A stretch of 8,753 nucleotides of DNA from JAWPNA01 sp045402695. Its GTDB lineage: Bacteria; Acidobacteriota; Polarisedimenticolia; JACPZX01; DASXTC01. Numbering within the stretch: position 1 is the first letter of the stretch; each line of letters starts with the position of its first letter. Location: assembly GCA_045402695.1 (NCBI GenBank), contig JAWPNA010000270.1:1-8753 (forward strand). The letters are read 5' to 3'. Positions 1 to 6,341 of the stretch are shown in pieces. Position numbers and translations under genes: made by a program. The notes under the pieces were generated by a model. It ran no database searches. It saw only the letters and a list, made by a program, of their open reading frames with translations, and had not been told where the DNA came from.

Positions 1-616
1 GCGCGATTAGCGGCTGCCGCCAGCTTGCGACGGCTACCCCCTCGACATTCTTGCATGCGTTCCGAGAGCCGACCAGGCAGGGCCGTCACTACCATCACCA
101 ACCCATGTGGTTCAAACCTCTGGTGACCTGTTTCTTCTAACTAGAAATCGGCTGAACTACGTCATGGGTTACGGCTGACCGCCAGGCTGCGTAAGCCAGG
201 AGCTCGGAGCACGGCGGACAACCAAGTCCTCTGGAATCCGCACCTTGCGTCGGGGCACTCTTGAGCCTCGAACGTGATATGCAGCGAGGCTTCGCCCATG
301 TAAGACCGCTCGGCCGGCCGCGCGCTCGAGTGCATCGCCGGTGGGGCCGGCCCGCCATGTGTCTTGGTGTCAGCGTGAACGGAAGGCCATCACAACGCCC
401 TTCGTGGACGGCGGCTGGCCACGCAGTCGTCACTATATCCCCAGGGAGTGAGGCCGGGCAAGCACCTGCGCCTTGCCGCCACCACAGGTACGCCGTCTGA
501 TGTGCAGGCCATCTGCGCGGCTCGGCGGCGGGCGATCTTTACCGGACGCGCGCATGGACGAAGTCGGCCGAGACAAGTGTGGGAGTCTGTCCTTTCCGGT
601 CTCCCTTTCCCGGCCG
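1..616. other. Non-coding flank, no supported gene
   Basis: I see no gene here. Several short frames are open on both strands, but none gives a recognisable domain, convincing ribosome-binding site or hydrophobic pattern, and they are rich in Arg, Pro and Ala as expected from chance reading of GC-rich DNA. I looked for tRNA T-arms, tmRNA, SRP RNA and RNase P RNA signatures on both strands and found none. Positions about 95-150 are visibly richer in A and T than the rest of the window. They contain a 6-bp inverted repeat (TCACCA at 95-100, TGGTGA at 121-126) followed by a pyrimidine-rich stretch, and a short palindrome (TTCTA at 135-139, TAGAA at 142-146). No clear rho-independent terminator follows the operon that ends at 617. 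Confidence 0.55.
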
Positions 617-1105
617 TCACGTCCGGGAGATCGCCTCCTCGAGCGTCACGATGAGTCTCTCGTTGGTGCGGATGGAGTCGATCGACCTCCATCCGGCGTA
701 CAGGTTGCAGACGAGGGCCCAGAGCGCGGCGCCGTGGTGGACCCACGAAGGCAGCTTGTGTGTATGGCTTCCGCCTCCCAGGATGACGGCAGCCATGAGT
801 GTCACGAGCGCGAGCCCCAGAGGCAGGGCGAGCTGCCGGCGCAGCCGGGCCGCCTCCTCGAGATGGGCGGCGCACGTCCGATGGCCCCCGGCAACCTCGC
901 GCATGCTGGCGCCGATCCCGACGAAGTAGAAGATCGTCATGACCAGCGTAAAGACGATCCCCAGCGAGGTGAAGAACCCGTAGCGCAGGTGAACGGGCAC
1001 CTCGACTACGCCCACTGCCGCGCCGTATCCCATGGCCACGGCCCCGGCCATCAACAGGGCCGACACGGCGTGCAGCAGGATCAGAAGGCGGCCCGTGAGC
1101 GTCAT
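617..1105 (-). CDS. Small four-helix membrane protein, unknown function
   Basis: This is a 162-residue protein with four predicted membrane segments at roughly residues 6-28, 41-65, 91-110 and 120-139. A polar, Arg/Glu-rich linker at about 68-90 lies between helices 2 and 3. I chose the ATG at 1105 because helix 1 follows directly and because it sits 4 nt after the stop of the upstream MobB-like gene; a longer frame back to 1213 would only add low-complexity residues that overlap that gene. Histidines cluster at the membrane edges (12, 39, 114, 116, 123, 124), which could allow heme or metal binding, but that is inference. The segment FTLVMTIFYFVGIG in helix 2 looks constrained. It is the last gene of the respiratory/cofactor operon, so a membrane role linked to electron transport is possible. 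I do not recognise a named family. No Shine-Dalgarno sequence is evident, so translational coupling is likely. Confidence 0.78.
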   Translation of the reverse strand: MTLTGRLLILLHAVSALLMAGAVAMGYGAAVGVVEVPVHLRYGFFTSLGIVFTLVMTIFYFVGIGASMREVAGGHRTCAAHLEEAARLRRQLALPLGLALVTLMAAVILGGGSHTHKLPSWVHHGAALWALVCNLYAGWRSIDSIRTNERLIVTLEEAISRT

Positions 1106-1109
1106 GCGA

Positions 1110-1784
1110 TCAGGGCGCCGCGCCGGGCCGGCGCTCGCCGGGGCCGCCCAGCGAGGCGCCGACGGCCATTCGGAGGGAGGGATCGCTCCAGGAGGAGAGC
1201 GGCGTTGAGACATCCTCGGTGGGAGGCCGCTGCCCCCCGCGCGCGCGCGCGACCTCTTCGGCCAAAGCCTCGCACGCCTCGCGGCTGGAATCGAACGGGT
1301 TGATGACCACCAGGTCGGCCCTGAGGACCAGGCTCCAGGTGTCGGGCTTCCATCGTTCGCGCGGCAGCCGCGGGCTCATCACCATCAGGAGGAGATCGGG
1401 ATCGAGCACCGGGATGACCGAGTTGCCTTCGGTGATGAGATCATCTTCCGCGGCCAGCAGGTCGGTCCGGAGGTGATCCCACGCCTCGCGATGCGCTCCC
1501 GCCAGCGCCAGGCACCACAGCACCGACCTCGCGCCGGCCCGGGTCAGGCGCCCCGTGTCGGTGTCTTCGGTGGCCAGCACCTCCGGGTCGGTGACCACCG
1601 TGAAGCGACCGTGCAGCTCCCGGCAGGCGCACGCCTTTTCCGTGCGCGGGCAGTTGATTCCGTCCTTGAAGACGGTGGTGAACTTCACCGCCCTCAGCCG
1701 ACCCGGGAACGCCCGGAGGATCGCGCTGAGGGCCATCGTCTTGCCCGAGCCGTTTCCCGGCGCCGCCACGGAGATGATCTTCAC
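1110..1784 (-). CDS. MobB-like P-loop NTPase with cysteine motif
   Basis: This 224-residue protein begins with a beta strand followed by a P-loop, APGNGSGKT at residues 8-16, then a second strand (AVKFTT at 32-37), the layout of MobB and related GTP-binding adaptors of molybdopterin guanine dinucleotide synthesis. TDTGRL-x-RAGA at about 75-84 resembles the MobB region that normally carries D-S-x-R-x-x-x-AGA. A feature unlike E. coli MobB is Cys45, Cys52 and Cys54 (C-x6-C-x-C) with His58 close behind, where MobB usually has a histidine-rich stretch. Cys91 is further along. The last 40 residues are Pro/Gly-rich and look disordered. It starts at a GTG with AGGAG about 11 nt upstream. It lies 36 nt after mobA, which supports a molybdenum-cofactor role. 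A different P-loop family with a metal or iron-sulfur site is the main alternative, so I leave the symbol empty. Confidence 0.72.
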   Translation of the reverse strand: MKIISVAAPGNGSGKTMALSAILRAFPGRLRAVKFTTVFKDGINCPRTEKACACRELHGRFTVVTDPEVLATEDTDTGRLTRAGARSVLWCLALAGAHREAWDHLRTDLLAAEDDLITEGNSVIPVLDPDLLLMVMSPRLPRERWKPDTWSLVLRADLVVINPFDSSREACEALAEEVARARGGQRPPTEDVSTPLSSWSDPSLRMAVGASLGGPGERRPGAAP

Positions 1785-1820
1785 TCTCGGCCAGTCTCCT
1801 CAAACACCAACTTAGGTCCT

Positions 1821-2426
1821 TCACGCATCGGGAGAAAAGCGCCGCGCCGACTCAAGGTCCTCCGGCGTGTTGACGTTGAAGAACGACGCCTCGGCCCCAT
1901 CGATGCCTCGGTACTCCTCTTCGGACAGATAGTCCACCGGCGTCCGCGCGAAGAAGTCGAGCATCATGCGCACCCCTTCCTCGAGCGCCTGCTCTACGTC
2001 GGGCAGGCACGAGACCGGGTAGAACGCGTGCAGCGGCTCCGGACGGCCCCGGCGGATGGGCACCAGCAGACGGCCGTCGCGCACACGGGACGCCATGAAG
2101 TCCACGAGCGGCCCCGACAGCGACGGCATGTCGCAGCCGCACACGAACGCAAAGTCGGTCTTCACCGCCGCCAGCCCGGCGTGCATGCCTCCCAGCGGGC
2201 CGCACCCGGGGAGGCGATCAGCGGTGACCGTCACAGGGAGGCCCATGAAAGGAAGCGGATCGGGCGCAACGACCACGCAGCCGGCGAACCGCCCCGCGAA
2301 CACGGCGAGGATTCTCTCGAGGGTCGTGGCCGCGCCCAGGGAAAGCAGCGCCTTGTTGGCGCCTCCCATCCGCGCCGCGAGCCCGCCCGCGAGGACGACT
2401 CCGGTGATCCGTGGATGGACGATCAT
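1821..2426 (-). CDS. mobA: Molybdenum cofactor guanylyltransferase MobA
   Basis: The protein (201 residues) is a nucleotidyltransferase that joins GMP from GTP to molybdopterin, giving the MGD form used by DMSO-reductase-family enzymes such as formate dehydrogenases and nitrate reductases; it acts in the cytoplasm. The N-terminal signature LAGGLAARMGGANK (residues 12-25) binds the nucleotide. GCGPLGGMHAGL at 74-85 and CDMP at 98-101 with the metal-binding Asp99 are typical, and the family C-terminal motif FFNVNTPEDL is at 182-191. Length is usual for MobA (about 190-200). The ATG lies 4 nt after the Rieske gene stop, without a clear Shine-Dalgarno, suggesting coupled translation. The next gene is MobB-like. 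A close alternative would be a CTP-using relative such as MocA, but the GPLGG and NTPEDL pattern and the MobB-like neighbour favour MobA. Confidence 0.9.
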   Translation of the reverse strand: MIVHPRITGVVLAGGLAARMGGANKALLSLGAATTLERILAVFAGRFAGCVVVAPDPLPFMGLPVTVTADRLPGCGPLGGMHAGLAAVKTDFAFVCGCDMPSLSGPLVDFMASRVRDGRLLVPIRRGRPEPLHAFYPVSCLPDVEQALEEGVRMMLDFFARTPVDYLSEEEYRGIDGAEASFFNVNTPEDLESARRFSPDA

Positions 2427-2430
2427 CGAT

Positions 2431-2805
2431 TCAGGAGCGGAAGATCGGTATGGGGATGTCGTCGAGGTCCTGCTCGGGTTGATCGCCCGGACGGGGCCTC
2501 TCCACGTCGGAGACGAGGACCTCGCCCGCTTCCACCTTCACCTCGAACGTACGTACGCAGCCCCACGCCTTGTCGTGGCACTCGCCGGTGGTGACGTCAT
2601 ACTTCCATCCGTGCCAGGAGCAGGTCAGCGTGGTGCCTTCCACGCGGCCCGTGGAGAGCGGCGCCTTCATGTGCCGGCACGCGTCCTCGATGGCATAGAG
2701 CGTTCCGGCGACGTTGAACACGGCGATGCGGCGCACACCCACGCGCACGCTCCTGACCTGACCCGGAGTCAGGTCATCCGCCCGCGCCACTCTCACGAAG
2801 CCCAA
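2431..2805 (-). CDS. Rieske 2Fe-2S ferredoxin-like protein
   Basis: This 124-residue soluble protein is a single Rieske domain. Both cluster-binding boxes are complete: C-x-H at Cys43/His45 and C-x2-H at Cys62/His65, 16 residues apart, in the contexts CRHMKAPLS and CSWHGWKYD. This matches the stand-alone Rieske ferredoxins and NirD-like proteins that pass single electrons to oxygenases or reductases. There is no signal peptide or membrane anchor, so it is not the cytochrome bc1 Rieske subunit. A short acidic, proline-rich tail follows the domain (from about residue 100). Translation starts at a TTG supported by an AAGGGAG sequence 8 nt upstream. It is 27 nt after ribA and 4 nt before mobA. 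The partner enzyme is not in the window; association with the operon's complex I or molybdoenzymes is inference. Family certain, role unknown. Confidence 0.9.
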   Translation of the reverse strand: MGFVRVARADDLTPGQVRSVRVGVRRIAVFNVAGTLYAIEDACRHMKAPLSTGRVEGTTLTCSWHGWKYDVTTGECHDKAWGCVRTFEVKVEAGEVLVSDVERPRPGDQPEQDLDDIPIPIFRS

Positions 2806-2813
2806 GGTCAGCT

Positions 2814-2820
2814 CTCCCTT
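2814..2820 (-). promoter_or_regulatory. Ribosome-binding site for Rieske TTG start
   Basis: On the minus strand these bases read AAGGGAG. The core GGAG is 8 nt before the TTG at 2803-2805, which is near ideal spacing and is the main reason for accepting a rare TTG start. The nearest in-frame alternative is a GTG three codons further in. Confidence 0.6.
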
Positions 2821-2832
2821 TTCACAAGTCGG

Positions 2833-3477
2833 TCAGTCTCCCGGGCACGGGGGGCCCTCCTGAGGATCCAGCAAGTGGCCGCACTTCTCCGCCTTGGTCT
2901 TGAGATACTGGGCGTTGAACGCGTCAGGCTCGGTGATGAGGGGAATGCGTTCCTGCACTTCGATCCCCTCCTCGCGCAGACCCTCGATCTTCGACAGGTT
3001 GTTGGTGATGAGCCTCACCGACCTCACTCCGAGGATCCTCAAGATGCGCGCCGCGTCGCGGTAGCTGCGGTGGTCCGAGTCGAATCCCAGCTTGAGGTTC
3101 GCCTCGACCGTGTCGAGCCCTTCCTCCTGCAGCCGGTAGGCGCGGATCTTGTTGAACAGCCCGATGCCGCGTCCCTCCTGGCGCAGATAGAGAAGCACAC
3201 CGCAGCCTTCCTCCTCGATCAGCGCGAGGGACTTCTCGAGTTGCGCCCGGCAGTCGCACCGCCGCGAGCCGAGCACGTCGCCCGTCAGGCACTCGGAGTG
3301 AAGGCGGACCGCCACGCCGCGGAGGTCCCGCACGTCGCCCTTCACCACCGCCACATGCTCCGCGGAGACCACCTCGGGGGCGAACGCGTGCACGCGGAAC
3401 GATCCGTACCGCGTCGGCAGCTCCGCCGAGGCCTCCTCTTCCGCGCCGAGGACGATCTCATGGCATCCATCACTCAT
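2833..3477 (-). CDS. ribA: GTP cyclohydrolase II, riboflavin synthesis
   Basis: A 214-residue protein that opens the imidazole ring of GTP, releasing formate and pyrophosphate, to give the first riboflavin intermediate. The zinc ligands are complete: Cys63, Cys74 and Cys76 in the pattern C-x10-C-x-C (CLTGDVLGSRRCDC, 63-76). The catalytic loop LRQEGRGIGL (98-107), the DTVEANLKLGFDSDHRSY block (122-139) and the TNNLSKIEGL segment (158-167) are canonical. It is the stand-alone form, without the N-terminal RibB (DHBP synthase) domain found in many bifunctional proteins. Its ATG overlaps the stop of the methyltransferase gene by 4 nt (ATGA), so translation is probably coupled. No other rib genes are nearby. 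Placement among complex I genes may tie FMN supply to complex I assembly, which is inference. No FMN riboswitch is visible. Confidence 0.95.
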   Translation of the reverse strand: MSDGCHEIVLGAEEEASAELPTRYGSFRVHAFAPEVVSAEHVAVVKGDVRDLRGVAVRLHSECLTGDVLGSRRCDCRAQLEKSLALIEEEGCGVLLYLRQEGRGIGLFNKIRAYRLQEEGLDTVEANLKLGFDSDHRSYRDAARILRILGVRSVRLITNNLSKIEGLREEGIEVQERIPLITEPDAFNAQYLKTKAEKCGHLLDPQEGPPCPGD

Positions 3478-4715
3478 CGCGACGTCCCCGCAACCTGCGT
3501 GAACGGATCCTGCGCCCCCGTCAGGCTGGAGGCGCTGGTCCCTCGGGTCAGAAGGACGACCTTGAAGATCTCTCCCATACCGCCCGGCGTCATCAGTTGA
3601 TGAAGCGCCAGACGATTGCGCACCCCCTCCGTCGCGGTGGCGCCCGCCCCCGGCGCGGCCGCCAGATCGGCGAACATCCGCGCCAGCCCCAGCGACACCA
3701 GGAACTTGAGCTGCGTGACGACGGGCGAGGCATCGAACCCGGCTGCCTGTGCTCGCCGCTGAACCGAGGTGAAATCCACGTGCGCGGTCATGTCCTGGCG
3801 CCCCACGCGCGCGTACGGGTCATCGCCCGCCTGGTGCCCCGAGTAGCACATGAGCGTGCCGCGGTGGCGCACGGGATCATACAACTCGCGCGCCGGGTAT
3901 CCGTAATCCACGATGACGGCGCCCCCGCGGCCTTCCCCGGCCTTTGTGCGGAAGACCCGCTGCAGGCTCGACACCCAGTCCAGCGCGGCAAGGCCGATCT
4001 CGGCTCGCTGGCCCTCAGCCAGATCCAGCCCGAGCCCGCGCAGGTGCTCCTCCAGCCGGCCGGTGGCCGGCGGCAGCAGGACCTCGTGGAACCTCTCCCC
4101 ATCCACGGCCACGTGCACCTCGAGAAGATCGTCCCCATGACGCTCCACCATGTGCACCGGCAACGCGTCGAGAAACTCATTGGCCACCACGCATCCGTGA
4201 AACTCTCCCTCGCGCGAGAGCTCGCCTGCGTGTTCCAGGACATCGTGCCACGACGCCCACGAGATCCCGGCGATCTTCTTCTCGCTGCCGGCCAGCCTCC
4301 CCTCCTGGGCGCGCCGCAGCGACGGGCTGACCTCCACCAGTGTGTAGATCACGCGGCGGGCGAGTTCCGGGTTCTCCAAGGACAGTCCCTCGATGATGTC
4401 CCGTGCCAGCTTTCCGGTCCCCGGGCCGGCCTCGATCACGTGAAAGAGCCGCGCGCCGCCGGAGGTCTCAACGGCGATCTCCGCGATCTGGCGGGACACA
4501 AGGAGCCCGAAGGCCGGGTGAACGTCGGGGCTGGTGTAGAAGTCCCCCGCCGGGCCGGTGGTGGCTTCGGGGCGGCAGTAATATCCGTGCCGCGGATGGT
4601 AGAGAACGGCCTGCATGAACTCGGTGAAGGGGATCGGACCGCGCACCCCGATCCTCTCGCGCAGCCAGGCTGTCAGGACGGGATCGTCCCGCCGCCCGCC
4701 CTCGCCGTCGATCAC
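3474..4715 (-). CDS. MidA/NDUFAF7-family SAM-dependent methyltransferase
   Basis: This 413-residue protein belongs to the MidA (NDUFAF7, DUF185) family. In mitochondria NDUFAF7 dimethylates an arginine of the complex I subunit NDUFS2 (NuoD homologue) during early assembly. Family blocks seen here: ITFTEFM-like IPFTEFMQAVLYHPRHGYY (28-46), GDFYTSPDVHPAFG (57-70), the SAM-binding loop EAGPGTGKLARDI (95-107), NEFLDALPVH (179-188), a VDYGYP strand (269-274), and RGTLMCYSGH followed by the DMTAHVDF box (308-315). I chose the GTG at 4715, 2 nt after the nuoB copy 2 stop, with AGGGGA about 11 nt upstream. The same frame stays open back to 5078, but that stretch lies wholly antisense-free within nuoB in another frame and looks like shadow sequence. 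The last 20 or so residues are outside the conserved domain. The location directly behind nuo genes supports a complex I assembly role in this bacterium; the substrate is inferred. Confidence 0.9.
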   Translation of the reverse strand: MIDGEGGRRDDPVLTAWLRERIGVRGPIPFTEFMQAVLYHPRHGYYCRPEATTGPAGDFYTSPDVHPAFGLLVSRQIAEIAVETSGGARLFHVIEAGPGTGKLARDIIEGLSLENPELARRVIYTLVEVSPSLRRAQEGRLAGSEKKIAGISWASWHDVLEHAGELSREGEFHGCVVANEFLDALPVHMVERHGDDLLEVHVAVDGERFHEVLLPPATGRLEEHLRGLGLDLAEGQRAEIGLAALDWVSSLQRVFRTKAGEGRGGAVIVDYGYPARELYDPVRHRGTLMCYSGHQAGDDPYARVGRQDMTAHVDFTSVQRRAQAAGFDASPVVTQLKFLVSLGLARMFADLAAAPGAGATATEGVRNRLALHQLMTPGGMGEIFKVVLLTRGTSASSLTGAQDPFTQVAGTSR

Positions 4716-4717
4716 GT

Positions 4718-5245
4718 TCAGGATTTTCCCCTGCTCAGCTTCTCCTGGATCAGGAGCAGGCCGTACAGGAGGGCTTCGGGCCGGGGCGGGCACCCGGAGA
4801 TGTAGACATCCACCGGCACGATCTGGTCGACCCCCTGCACGGTGGGGTAGGAGCGGAACATGCCGCCCGATGAAGCGCACGCGCCCATGGCGATGACCCA
4901 CTTGGGCTCCGGCATCTGGTCGTAAATCATTCTGAGAGCGGGCGCCATCTTCTTGCTGACGGTCCCGGCCACGACCATCAGGTCGGCCTGTCGCGGCGAG
5001 AAGGAGAGCCTCTCGGCGCCGAAGCGGGCCAGGTCGTAGCGCGGTCCCGCGGTGGCCATCAGCTCGATCGCGCAGCACGCCGTGCCCAGCGGCATCGGCC
5101 AGAGGGAGTTCTTCCTCGCCCAGTTGACGACGTCGTGAAGCCGCGTCACGAAGATCCCCTCGTTGGACTCCTTCAGGGCCTGAGCGACCTTCTTCTCCCC
5201 TTCGGCGGAGAGCTTGCCTGCGATCAGACCCGGCGCCGCGGTCAT
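4718..5245 (-). CDS. nuoB: NADH-quinone oxidoreductase subunit B, copy 2
   Basis: The protein (175 residues) is a NuoB/PSST subunit, carrying the terminal 4Fe-4S cluster N2 that hands electrons to quinone in the peripheral arm of complex I. All four ligands are present: adjacent Cys57-Cys58 (GTACCAIE), Cys123 (GACASSGG) and Cys152 (GCPPRPEALL). The quinone-side loop reads SFSPRQADLM (81-90). The N-terminal 30 residues are charged and differ completely from the other NuoB in the operon. I prefer the ATG at 5245, which overlaps the nuoI stop as ATGA; an in-frame ATG at 5257 would add four residues and has no better ribosome-binding site. By my hand alignment about 85 of 131 core positions match copy 1, so these are old paralogues rather than a recent duplication. 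It is followed 2 nt later by the MidA-family gene. Confidence 0.94.
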   Translation of the reverse strand: MTAAPGLIAGKLSAEGEKKVAQALKESNEGIFVTRLHDVVNWARKNSLWPMPLGTACCAIELMATAGPRYDLARFGAERLSFSPRQADLMVVAGTVSKKMAPALRMIYDQMPEPKWVIAMGACASSGGMFRSYPTVQGVDQIVPVDVYISGCPPRPEALLYGLLLIQEKLSRGKS

Positions 5246-5733
5246 TTGTGCGCCCATTTCATGATGGGGTCAAGCCGCACACCGCCGATCTCCAGCAGCT
5301 TCTCCTTGTCGAAGATCAGGTCGCTGCGCTTGGTCCCGGCCACTTCGTAGTCTTTCATCAGGAAGATCGCCTGCTCGGGGCAGACCTCCTCGCACAGGCC
5401 GCAGTAGATGCACCGCAGCATGTTGATCTCGAACTGCTCGGGGTACTTCTCGACGTTGCCCTCGCCCAGCTCGCCCGCGGTGATGGCGATGGCGCGCGGC
5501 GGGCAGACGAACTGGCACATGTAGCAAGCCACGCACTTGGTCCGGCCGTTGTCGTCCTTCACCAGGGCGGGCACGCCGCGGAACCCCTCCGGAAAGGTCC
5601 AGCGTTTCTCCGGATACTGCATGGTGAATTTGCGCCGGAAGAGGTGCTTGAAGGTGACCCACATCCCCCTGAAGATCCCGGGCAGGTAGATCCGGTCCAG
5701 CCAGCTCAATTCCCGGGAGACCACGATGGCCAT
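5242..5733 (-). CDS. nuoI: NADH-quinone oxidoreductase subunit I (2x 4Fe-4S)
   Basis: This 163-residue protein is the NuoI/TYKY subunit, which holds clusters N6a and N6b and passes electrons to N2 in NuoB. Two complete ferredoxin motifs are present: C67-x2-C70-x2-C73-x3-C77-P and C108-x2-C111-x2-C114-x3-C118-P. The amphipathic N-terminus (GMWVTFKHLFRRKFTMQYP, 23-41) is the NuoI segment lying along the membrane. A 30-residue spacer containing KYPEQFEIN separates the motifs, and a C-terminal tail of about 40 residues follows. The ATG has GGAG 6 nt upstream and AAGGA overlapping the previous stop. It lies 15 nt after nuoB copy 1 and overlaps nuoB copy 2 by 4 nt. Other iron-sulfur or membrane subunits (NuoA, C-H, J-N) are not in the window. 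Confidence 0.95.
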   Translation of the reverse strand: MAIVVSRELSWLDRIYLPGIFRGMWVTFKHLFRRKFTMQYPEKRWTFPEGFRGVPALVKDDNGRTKCVACYMCQFVCPPRAIAITAGELGEGNVEKYPEQFEINMLRCIYCGLCEEVCPEQAIFLMKDYEVAGTKRSDLIFDKEKLLEIGGVRLDPIMKWAHK

Positions 5734-5748
5734 CGGCGGCTCCGTTCC

Positions 5749-6288
5749 TTACGAGCGGCGAGCGATTGTCATCTTGTCGATCTTGTCCTGCAGCCTGAGG
5801 ATGCCGTGAAGGAGGGCTTCCGGCCGGGGCGGGCACCCCGGAATGTAGACGTCCACCGGCACGATGCGGTCCACTCCCTGCATCGTGCTGTAGGTCGGGA
5901 ACGGCCCGCCGCAGGTGGCGCAGGCGCCCATGGATATGACCCACTTCGGATCGGGCATCTGATCGTAGAGGCGCTTGAGCACCGGCCCCATCTTCTCGGT
6001 GACCGTGCCGGCCACGATCATCAGGTCGGACTGGCGCGGCGTGGCCCGGTATACTCCAGCGCCGAAGCGATCGATGTCGTAGCGGGAGGCGACGGCCGCC
6101 ATCATCTCGATGGCGCAGCAGGCAAGGCCGAACGACATGGGCCAGAGGGCCGACCTGCGCGCCCAGTTGAACACTTTGTCCAGAGTGGTCGTGATGATGT
6201 TGGGGCTGAACCTCTGATCGAGCATTCCGAGGCTCGTCCTCTCGTCACTTTCCAGCAGCAGGCCGCCCGTTTCGACCGGTGGGACCAT
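5749..6288 (-). CDS. nuoB: NADH-quinone oxidoreductase subunit B, copy 1
   Basis: The first gene of the operon encodes a 179-residue NuoB/PSST subunit, carrier of cluster N2 at the quinone site of complex I. Ligands are Cys57-Cys58 (GLACCAIE), Cys123 (GACATCGG) and Cys152 (GCPPRPEALL), at the same residue numbers as in copy 2. An extra Cys126 sits three residues after ligand Cys123. The quinone-side loop is YRATPRQSDLM (80-90), closer to mitochondrial PSST (FRASPRQSDVM) than to copy 2. I chose the ATG at 6288, with GGGAGG 10 nt upstream; an in-frame GTG at 6333 would add 15 residues but has no ribosome-binding site and lies in the leader. A strong promoter and a palindrome precede it. It ends 15 nt before nuoI. 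Having a second intact nuoB two genes downstream is unusual. Confidence 0.95.
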   Translation of the reverse strand: MVPPVETGGLLLESDERTSLGMLDQRFSPNIITTTLDKVFNWARRSALWPMSFGLACCAIEMMAAVASRYDIDRFGAGVYRATPRQSDLMIVAGTVTEKMGPVLKRLYDQMPDPKWVISMGACATCGGPFPTYSTMQGVDRIVPVDVYIPGCPPRPEALLHGILRLQDKIDKMTIARRS

Positions 6289-6298
6289 CGCGCAAGCG

Positions 6299-6304
6299 CC
6301 TCCC
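6299..6304 (-). promoter_or_regulatory. Ribosome-binding site for nuoB copy 1
   Basis: On the minus strand this reads GGGAGG, 10 nt before the ATG at 6288. It favours that start over the upstream in-frame GTG at 6333, which has no purine-rich sequence in front of it. Confidence 0.6.
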
Positions 6305-6341
6305 GGATGCAGTACTATCCTCGCCAAGCTCACATGATTGT

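Noticed and set aside
106..122. Possible tRNA T-arm (GGTTCAAACC)
   Set aside because: The flanking bases do not form a 5-bp T-stem, and no acceptor, D or anticodon stems can be drawn around it.
137..433. 98-residue minus-strand frame in the left flank
   Set aside because: No domain, no ribosome-binding site and an amino-acid make-up typical of non-coding GC-rich sequence.
473..3600. Long plus-strand open frames antisense to the operon (for example 473-1303, 1473-2594, 2056-3600, also 3597-4805 and 5248-6348)
   Set aside because: They mirror real minus-strand genes with clear family motifs, are full of Arg, His, Pro and Gly, and show no domain. They follow from GC-rich codon use.
4716..5078. 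N-terminal extension of the methyltransferase frame up to 5078
   Set aside because: It lies inside nuoB copy 2 in another frame, has low-complexity composition and no family similarity. The GTG at 4715 fits the operon spacing.
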